This document shows, piece after piece, positions 32,319 to 37,570 of a stretch of 37,570 bases of DNA. The notes beneath the pieces were generated by a model. That model worked only from the letters and a program-made list of their open reading frames with translations, searched no databases and was not told the origin of the DNA. Position 1 is the first letter of the stretch, and each line of letters starts with the position of its first letter. Source of the stretch: a bacterium (GTDB taxonomy: Bacteria > Bacillota_I > Bacilli_A > RF39 > UBA660). The position numbers and the translations under genes are program-made. Location: NCBI GenBank assembly GCA_029218465.1, contig JAQXRJ010000026.1, positions 1 to 37,570 on the forward strand. The letters run 5' to 3'.

Positions 32319-32539
32319 TCTATCTTTATTACTTCTTTTACTTCAGGAATTTCATTAACAATTACTTCTTCTATACTATCTTTTACTGTTGAATCTACAA
32401 ATTCACAATTGCTACAAGCCCCTAACATTTTTATGTAAACTTTGGAATTTTCATATTTAACAAATTCTATTTTTCCGCCTTCAAGTTCTATATAAGGGTT
32501 TAATTCATCAATAATATTTTTTATTTTGTCTTCTAACAT
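32315..32539 (-). CDS. NifU C-terminal-domain iron-sulfur scaffold (YutI-like)
   Basis: A 74-residue single-domain protein. 'LEGGKIEFVKYENSKVYIKMLGAC' followed by C-S-N-C-E-F-V-D-S-T-V contains the C-x2-C that holds a 4Fe-4S cluster in NifU/Nfu scaffolds, which pass clusters to target enzymes. Start ATG 32539 follows ATAGGTGAT. Its 3' end overlaps the convergent yutH-like gene by 4 bases. Potential clients in this window are the ferredoxin and the radical SAM protein. Confidence 0.88.
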   Translation of the reverse strand: MLEDKIKNIIDELNPYIELEGGKIEFVKYENSKVYIKMLGACSNCEFVDSTVKDSIEEVIVNEIPEVKEVIKID

Positions 32540-32639
32540 ATTTATCACCTATTGAAATTATACATTTTATAATTCTTTTAGTAAACAAAATTGCAAAAAA
32601 AAAACAATTTTGCTATAATGCTTTTTGGGAGAGATAATT

Positions 32640-32981
32640 GTGAAATATGAAGATGGTAAAATTGTTAAGGGATGTGTAACTGGTATTGAAAGTTATGGAA
32701 TATTTATGAGCTTTGATGAATATTACACTGGATTAATACATATATCAGAAATATCTAATGGATTTGTTAGAAATATTAATGATTTTGTTGATATTGGAGA
32801 AACTATAAAAGCAAGGATAATTGATGTTGATCATAAAAACTTTCAGTTAAAATTAACTATTAAAGACATTGATTATAGAATTGCATCTAAAAAGAAAGAA
32901 AAAATACATGAAACTGGAACAGGATTTTATTTGTTGGGTGAGAATTTGAAAAAATGGATTTCACAAAAAAGTGAAAAATAG
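32640..32981 (+). CDS. S1-domain RNA-binding protein (YugI/GSP13-like)
   Basis: A 113-residue protein made of one S1 OB-fold (about 5-75, 'GKIVKGCVTGIESYGIFMSF' then 'GLIHISEIS') with a basic C-terminal tail. It resembles Bacillus YugI/general stress protein 13 and CvfD of streptococci, which bind ribosomes or RNA and affect translation of specific mRNAs. No ATG is in frame at the start; GTG 32640, 6 bases after GGGAGAG, is the best choice. It ends just before the promoter of the tRNA operon. Confidence 0.8.
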   Translation: MKYEDGKIVKGCVTGIESYGIFMSFDEYYTGLIHISEISNGFVRNINDFVDIGETIKARIIDVDHKNFQLKLTIKDIDYRIASKKKEKIHETGTGFYLLGENLKKWISQKSEK

Positions 32982-32992
32982 TTTAAAATTTA

Positions 32993-33021
32993 TTGACAAA
33001 GTAAATTACTAATGATATATT
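32993..33021 (+). promoter_or_regulatory. Promoter of the tRNA operon
   Basis: TTGACA (32993-32998), 17 bases, TATATT (33016-33021); transcription would start about 25 bases before tRNA-Val. Confidence 0.75.
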
Positions 33022-33052
33022 TATAACTGTCAACTTGGCAATAATTTATTTC

Positions 33053-33129
33053 GGGCGATTAGCTCAGTTGGTTAGAGCACCTGCCTTACAAGCAGGGGGT
33101 CATAGGTTCGAGTCCTATATCGCCCACCA
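33053..33129 (+). tRNA. tRNA-Val (TAC)
   Basis: Acceptor GGGCGAT/ATCGCCC, anticodon TAC at 33087-33089 in a 7-base loop closed by CCTGC/GCAGG, T-loop GTTCGAGTC. CCA is encoded. Confidence 0.96.
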
Positions 33130-33134
33130 TGTGT

Positions 33135-33210
<76 letters not shown>

Positions 33211-33216
33211 TTTTTT

Positions 33217-33300
33217 GGAGAGGTAGCGAAGTGGCTAAACGCGGCAGACTGTAAATCTGTTCCTAACGGTTCGATGGTTCGAATCCATCTCTCTCCACCA
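33217..33300 (+). tRNA. tRNA-Tyr (GTA)
   Basis: An 84-base class II tRNA with a long variable arm; acceptor GGAGAGG/TCTCTCC, anticodon GTA in the loop CTGTAAA closed by GCAGA/TCTGT. CCA is encoded. Confidence 0.96.
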
Positions 33301-33305
33301 GTTGT

Positions 33306-33380
33306 TGCCTCGTAGCCAAGCGGTAAGGCACGAGACTTTGACTCTCGCATGCGCTAGTTCGAATCTAGCCGAGGCAGCCA
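33306..33380 (+). tRNA. tRNA-Gln (TTG)
   Basis: Acceptor TGCCTCG/CGAGGCA with G73, anticodon TTG in the loop CTTTGAC closed by CGAGA/TCTCG. CCA is encoded. Confidence 0.95.
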
Positions 33381-33388
33381 TTGTTAAT

Positions 33389-33464
33389 GTTCCGTTAGCT
33401 CAGCAGGTAGAGCATTTGACTTTTAATCAAAGGGTCTGGAGTTCGAATCTCCAACGGGACACCA
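33389..33464 (+). tRNA. tRNA-Lys (TTT)
   Basis: Acceptor GTTCCGT/ACGGGAC (one T-G pair), anticodon TTT in the loop CTTTTAA closed by TTTGA/TCAAA. CCA is encoded. Confidence 0.95.
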
Positions 33465-33478
33465 TTTAGATAATAATT

Positions 33479-33505
33479 CCCTTAAGTTAAGGGTTTTTAT
33501 TTTTA
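33479..33505 (+). terminator. Terminator of the tRNA operon
   Basis: CCCTT-AAGTT-AAGGG (33479-33493) followed by TTTTTATTTTT. Confidence 0.8.
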
Positions 33506-33515
33506 ATAAAAATAT

Positions 33516-33541
33516 AAAACGTTATCATATGATAGCGTTTT
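33516..33541 (-). terminator. Terminator of the thioredoxin-like lipoprotein gene
   Basis: AAAACGTTATC (33516-33526) pairs with GATAGCGTTTT (33531-33541) with one G-T pair; on the minus strand it is followed by a T-rich tail. Confidence 0.75.
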
Positions 33542-33950
33542 ATTTTATATAATTTGCTTTTTTAAATTTTGAAATTATTTTATCTTTACTAACATTTCCG
33601 ACTATTCTTTTTGAAATTGATTCTTCTTTTCCATTTGTTATAAATATTACTGTTGGAGTACCTGAAACATTAAATATATTATTTAAATTGTTTGTATCTT
33701 CTTCACTAAGATTTGTTAGATTTATCTGTACAATATTTATATCATATTTTTTTATTATTTCTTTTAACTTAGGAGTGAACGATTCACAATTATGACATCC
33801 ATCCTGAACAACTTCCAAAATAAATGTTTCTTCATTTTTAATTTTTTCTTCTAAATCGCTGTAAGTAATTTCTTTTAAACTTCCTTTGCCACATGATGTT
33901 AACAATATTAATGTAAAAAGTAGAATTGATAGTTTTATTATTTTTTTCAT
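33540..33950 (-). CDS. Thioredoxin-like lipoprotein
   Basis: A 136-residue protein with a type II signal peptide and lipobox L-T-S-C20, so it is anchored outside the membrane. The thioredoxin fold follows: active-site C52-H-N-C55 in place of C-G-P-C, and the cis-proline loop as G-T-P99-T. The changed dipeptide would alter the redox potential; such lipoproteins reduce, oxidise or isomerise disulfides in exported proteins. GAGGTG precedes the ATG. It is divergent from two secreted cysteine-containing proteins, which are possible substrates; this link is inference. Confidence 0.88.
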   Translation of the reverse strand: MKKIIKLSILLFTLILLTSCGKGSLKEITYSDLEEKIKNEETFILEVVQDGCHNCESFTPKLKEIIKKYDINIVQINLTNLSEEDTNNLNNIFNVSGTPTVIFITNGKEESISKRIVGNVSKDKIISKFKKANYIK

Positions 33951-33967
33951 TTTTACACCTCAAAATA

Positions 33968-33996
33968 ATATTATCATAATTATTTAATTTACTCAA
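33968..33996 (-). promoter_or_regulatory. Promoter of the thioredoxin-like lipoprotein gene
   Basis: On the minus strand, TTGAGT (33996-33991), 17 bases, TAATAT (33973-33968). Confidence 0.45.
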
Positions 33997-34001
33997 TATT
34001 A

Positions 34002-34030
34002 TTGTTTTTTTTGATTTTCTAAGGTATACT
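34002..34030 (+). promoter_or_regulatory. Promoter of the secreted protein operon
   Basis: TTGTTT (34002-34007), 17 bases, TATACT (34025-34030), directly opposed to the promoter of the thioredoxin-like gene. Confidence 0.5.
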
Positions 34031-34055
34031 TATAAGGTAAATAATAGGTGATGAT

Positions 34056-34706
34056 ATGAAATTATTTGGTATAAAATTTAATTTTTTATTAGTAGTTATA
34101 TTTTGTTTTGGATTTTTAGGAAATGTTAATGCTTCTGAATGTACTGAGAAAGATATTGAAGAATTAAAAGCAATAGCTGAAAAAATAACATTTAGTAGAG
34201 AGTTTACAGATAATGGGGCTGAACAAAATAATTATGGTTTTATATTAACTGGGTATAATTTGAATAAAAACTTAATTTTAAGTTTTCCAAATGGACTTGA
34301 TTTTTTTTCTGAAAATGAGGAAGAAAAAATAGGCTATTTTCAAAATAATAGGTCACTAAAAATAGAAGTATATGCATCTGAACATCATGTATGTGATTCA
34401 ACAAAAATTACAACACTAAACGTTATTTTTCCAGCTTATAATACTTATTCCGATAGGGAAGAATGTAAAAATAAAGAAATAGATATATGTCAGAAGTGGT
34501 ATGATTCATCTGATGTCACTGAAGAAGAATTTAAAAAAATAATCAATGAAAGCAATGAATTTGAAATTCCTGAAAAAGAAAATAAAGTTTTAAAATTTAT
34601 TTTTGATAATCGATATTTTTTGTTAGGTAGCTTTATAATTGTTTTTATAATTTTTGTGATTATTTTCACTAAAAGGAAGAAAAATAAGGTTAAAATTGAT
34701 TTATAG
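34056..34706 (+). CDS. Secreted membrane-anchored protein of unknown function
   Basis: A 216-residue protein with a signal peptide (about 1-27, cleavage after N-A or A-S), an exposed domain of about 155 residues, one C-terminal membrane helix (about 187-206) and a short basic cytoplasmic tail (K-R-K-K-N-K). This is a type I membrane topology. The exposed part has four cysteines, the last two in 'REECKNKEIDICQKW', which can form disulfides. No known domain is recognised. AATAGGTGATG precedes the ATG. It lies 13 bases before the giant secreted protein, so the two are likely made together. Confidence 0.78.
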   Translation: MKLFGIKFNFLLVVIFCFGFLGNVNASECTEKDIEELKAIAEKITFSREFTDNGAEQNNYGFILTGYNLNKNLILSFPNGLDFFSENEEEKIGYFQNNRSLKIEVYASEHHVCDSTKITTLNVIFPAYNTYSDREECKNKEIDICQKWYDSSDVTEEEFKKIINESNEFEIPEKENKVLKFIFDNRYFLLGSFIIVFIIFVIIFTKRKKNKVKIDL

Positions 34707-34719
34707 GGAGGATTTAAAA

Positions 34720-37570
34720 ATGAAAATAAAAAAAATAATATATTATATTATTATTTTGATTATTATTTTAGTTCCTAAAACATTTTTTGCACACGAAGCT
34801 GTATCTGGAAGTAATGCATATTCTGGAAGCTGTTTTTCTAAGTTTGATTGGTGTTATAGTGCTGAGGGAATTAGAATTTCATTATATAAATATAATGGTT
34901 CTTCACTTACATTTTATAAATCTATTGATTATGAAACAACTCTTGGGTCTATAAATGGACAAGTTGCAAATGCATCTGTTATGGCTGGAAAAGTTGCATA
35001 TCAAAAAAAGAAAGCATCAATAAAATGGGATAAATCTAAGTTAAAAGTTTCTTCAGATGAAAAGTTTACTTGTTTTTTTGGTTCTCCTAAATGTAAAGGT
35101 TTTAAAGATGGTGCTAAATCGGAAATAATATCTTATTTTAAACTAAATAGTAAAAAATCATCTAGCATTATAAAAAAAGTAAACTCTATTTTTGATTCAA
35201 AATTGTCTGACACTGATATTGAGAAAATATACATAACAGTTGAACCTACATTTCTAATTTTTAGCAATAGCTATAAAGTTAGTTTTTACGGTACCATATA
35301 TGAATTATTAAATATATCTTATACAAAAAATGGAGCTTCCGTTTATGGAATAGATTCGCAATTGTATTATGGTATGCCTCGTAGTATTGTTGCATCTAAA
35401 CCCTCTGCTAAGGATAAAAATAATTTTGTTAGTTATGATGATGATGCTTTAGTACAAGTTCTTTCTAAAGAAGTTATTTCTGAAGAAAAGGTCGAGTGGA
35501 CAAACAAAAATGGGTTCAATTATGATTCATATAGAAACAAAAATAAAAAAATAATATTATCAAACGTTGGATATGGTATTGGAGTTTTTTGGTTAGGTGA
35601 ATATGGAGAATCTCCTACATGTAAAAAAAAGTGTTCAGGTAAAAGTGGTGATTCTCTTCTTGAATGTGCCGAAAATTATTGTGCAGATTCTAAAAACTCG
35701 ACTAAAAAAGAAGCTTGTATTGAGTCTTGTGGATATAAAAAACCAGAATCATATAAATGTGATAGTTCAAGTAAAACAACAGCTTCCTCTTCAACCTGTC
35801 AAGCCACTGTAAAAAAATCAAAAACAACTTGTTCAACTTCTGGTTATACAAAAACTGTATGTACTGAAACAACAACTGTAAAATATCCAAGCATTTCAAA
35901 TTTAGCATTATCAAAGAAAATGTCATATACACTTACTACATCTGGTTCAAAAAATTGTACAATTTATTTTAACTATAATTTATTTAAATTCAATTATGCA
36001 ACACAAACCGGATCTAGTGGAAGAACTACATTGTTGAATAAGCTTACTTATGCAACTTCTAAAAGTTCTTATGAATATGAGTGGAATACTAATAAAAATA
36101 ATATTTTAACAGATAGTAGTATGAAAGTAGGAACAGTTGATGCAAAGCTTAAATTATCATCTAGTAAAACAAATACAAAATTAAGCGATTCTTCTAAAAA
36201 AAGTATTAAACTTTTTGCAGATGGAAAAACTACTACAAAAGAAATCACTTCTAGTAAAAAATATTCATCTACAAATAGTAGTAGTATTGTTTTAAATGAT
36301 AATATAAGTTTTTCAAAATATTCTAGCAGTAAAATTAATACGATTGTTAATTTTAATAAAGATTCATCGGGTATGAAAGATACAAACAAGTGTAGTTTTA
36401 AATTGACTCCTGATGAAGATAGATTCTCTTGTAAAATTGAAGTAATTAGTGGTTCTATGCAAAATGGAAAATATACTGGAGATGTAAAATTAAAATATAC
36501 TGCAACATATGAACTAAAAAAATCAGGAACAACATCATTTTCTACTACGAAGTTTCCAAGTGGCTCTAAATTTAATTTTAATGGAAAGTCTATATCTGCT
36601 AATTTGAATAGCAGTAATAAAATTACTAATACAATAACAGTTTCTAAAAGTAATGGTAATAAGACTGTAAAAGGTAGTGTTACTGTTAACGGTGTTACTA
36701 AATCATGTAATGAAGTTGTAGTTAAATTTGTACCATCTCCTGTTGAAGATGTTAAGTGCAACGTAAAAATTAGTGGAGAAAAAAATTCAAAAGGTGAATA
36801 TACATCTGATGTTGATGTAACATACAATGCAACTTATTATGAAAAAAATACTAAATCAACTGTTTTTCCATCAGGTACTAATTTTATTCTTGACGGTTCA
36901 AAACAGACAATGATAAAGTATGCGACTGATTGGATTAAGACAATAACAAGAGAAGCTGGTAAGTCAAAAACTATATATGCAAGCGTTACCACTCCTTCAG
37001 GAAAAAAAGCAAAATGCAATGAAACAATTAAGTTTGCGAAAGATGATAAAGTTAAATATTCATGCTCGTTTGAAATTATTAATAGTGAAAATAATACTGA
37101 TTCAACTGGTGCGTTTTTAAACGATGTGAATGTAAAATTTAAATCAAACTATCAGATAAGGAAATCTGATTCAAGTGAGTATTTGGATAGTGAGTTTCCT
37201 AAAAATACAAAAGCAAATGTGTCTTATGATAGTAATTCTAAAAGTAATTCTAAAACACAAAAAATATTAACCAATCAAACATTATCAGGTACTTGGTATG
37301 AAAATAAATTTACAGTTAATAGAATTGCTGGAAATATTATTAATCTTTCAGGTGAAATTATAGTAAATGGTAAAAGTGTAGTTGCTTGTAATGATAGTTT
37401 TAAATTTTCAAAAAACAAAACATGTAAGGTAAAATCAATTTCTATTGAAAATACTGATGATGATAAAACTATTATTACTCCAAAAATATCATCAGGAAAT
37501 AATCTTGTTGCTCCTAATAAATATGAAATTACTGGTTCTTCTGCAAACATGAAATGTGATAATTCGGGAA
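34720..37570 (+). CDS. Very large secreted cysteine-containing repeat protein, 3' end outside the window
   Basis: An open frame of 950 codons with no stop, running off the window edge. ATG 34720 follows GGGAGGAT. A signal peptide (about 1-25, ending T-F-F-A) leads to a unique domain (about 25-290) and a cysteine-rich stretch (about 303-375, with paired C-x3-C spacing). After a Ser/Thr/Lys-rich region, repeats of roughly 105 residues begin near Cys571, Cys680, Cys782 and Cys902. Each has a second cysteine 85-110 residues later (663, 766, 890), a Lys/Ser-rich body and a 'VNG-x-x-x-C-N' type ending in the first and third. This suggests tandem beta-sandwich (Ig-like) modules, each with one disulfide. 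It is likely a surface adhesin or stalk protein; no sortase or anchoring signal is visible because the end is missing. Confidence 0.8.
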   Translation, partial: MKIKKIIYYIIILIIILVPKTFFAHEAVSGSNAYSGSCFSKFDWCYSAEGIRISLYKYNGSSLTFYKSIDYETTLGSINGQVANASVMAGKVAYQKKKASIKWDKSKLKVSSDEKFTCFFGSPKCKGFKDGAKSEIISYFKLNSKKSSSIIKKVNSIFDSKLSDTDIEKIYITVEPTFLIFSNSYKVSFYGTIYELLNISYTKNGASVYGIDSQLYYGMPRSIVASKPSAKDKNNFVSYDDDALVQVLSKEVISEEKVEWTNKNGFNYDSYRNKNKKIILSNVGYGIGVFWLGEYGESPTCKKKCSGKSGDSLLECAENYCADSKNSTKKEACIESCGYKKPESYKCDSSSKTTASSSTCQATVKKSKTTCSTSGYTKTVCTETTTVKYPSISNLALSKKMSYTLTTSGSKNCTIYFNYNLFKFNYATQTGSSGRTTLLNKLTYATSKSSYEYEWNTNKNNILTDSSMKVGTVDAKLKLSSSKTNTKLSDSSKKSIKLFADGKTTTKEITSSKKYSSTNSSSIVLNDNISFSKYSSSKINTIVNFNKDSSGMKDTNKCSFKLTPDEDRFSCKIEVISGSMQNGKYTGDVKLKYTATYELKKSGTTSFSTTKFPSGSKFNFNGKSISANLNSSNKITNTITVSKSNGNKTVKGSVTVNGVTKSCNEVVVKFVPSPVEDVKCNVKISGEKNSKGEYTSDVDVTYNATYYEKNTKSTVFPSGTNFILDGSKQTMIKYATDWIKTITREAGKSKTIYASVTTPSGKKAKCNETIKFAKDDKVKYSCSFEIINSENNTDSTGAFLNDVNVKFKSNYQIRKSDSSEYLDSEFPKNTKANVSYDSNSKSNSKTQKILTNQTLSGTWYENKFTVNRIAGNIINLSGEIIVNGKSVVACNDSFKFSKNKTCKVKSISIENTDDDKTIITPKISSGNNLVAPNKYEITGSSANMKCDNSG

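Noticed and set aside
32959-32976. TTTCAC/GTGAAA hairpin at the end of the S1-domain gene
   Set aside because: No T-run follows; it is coding sequence and not a terminator.
36069-36827. Long open frame (252 codons) on the minus strand
   Set aside because: It lies antisense inside the large secreted protein, has a composition caused by Lys/Ser/Thr codons on the other strand, and lacks a ribosome binding site; the plus frame has signal peptide, repeats and continuous coding.

Overview
The window is chromosomal DNA of a very AT-rich, low-GC Gram-positive bacterium, by eye about a quarter G+C. TGG encodes Trp and TGA is a working stop (for example at 16435-16437 and 30018-30020), so this is not Mycoplasma code 4. 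Cell-wall genes (D,D-carboxypeptidase, a glucosaminidase-like protein, a 3D-domain protein) and homologues of Bacillus yunB, yutD, yutH and yutI point to Bacilli or a Bacilli-derived host-associated lineage such as the RF39-type uncultured groups. The lineage is my inference.

Left end (1-3060), an accessory block. A stand-alone promoter drives a structured RNA candidate at about 60-168. An Abi_2 (AbiD/AbiF-type) HEPN protein follows at 387-1427, and its original stop codon has been displaced by a complete IS481-like element (1392-2534) flanked by a 26-bp target duplication. Beyond the IS lie a second small RNA candidate with its own promoter and terminator (2565-2665) and a third terminator that shares a 10-nt motif with the first RNA. 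An RNA-controlled HEPN toxin (type III-like toxin-antitoxin) would explain this layout and is the best candidate here for an undescribed system.

Middle (3060-20000), mostly housekeeping and small operons: LemA; a single-domain ClpB-type AAA+ protein with a PflX-like radical SAM protein and an RluA-type pseudouridine synthase; a glucosaminidase-like protein; a YbiT-type ABC-F protein with one degenerate ATP site; a rhodanese; UPF0316, a VTT-domain protein, RmuC and a Bax inhibitor-1 family protein; DUF3603; an orphan prepilin; a 3D-domain protein; a tex gene broken by one in-frame stop; a CmpB-like membrane protein; a PlsC-type acyltransferase; and a hybrid histidine kinase-like protein that has lost both its phosphoacceptor His and the receiver Asp.

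Right part (20000-33500): a Fic protein with a perfect HPFxxGNGR motif, convergent with trpS; a 37-residue membrane peptide; asnS; a lipoprotein whose start site sits in the loop of an inverted repeat; pyrH; a D,D-carboxypeptidase, rluB and an HEXXH protein; a ferredoxin; a group with yunB, yutD, DUF1292, yutH and yutI; an S1-domain protein; and a five-tRNA operon (Val, Thr, Tyr, Gln, Lys).

Right end (33540-37570): a thioredoxin-like lipoprotein is divergent from two secreted, cysteine-containing proteins. The second of these is a very large repeat protein still open at the window edge after 950 codons. An extracytoplasmic thiol-handling lipoprotein beside disulfide-prone surface proteins suggests a folding or surface module.
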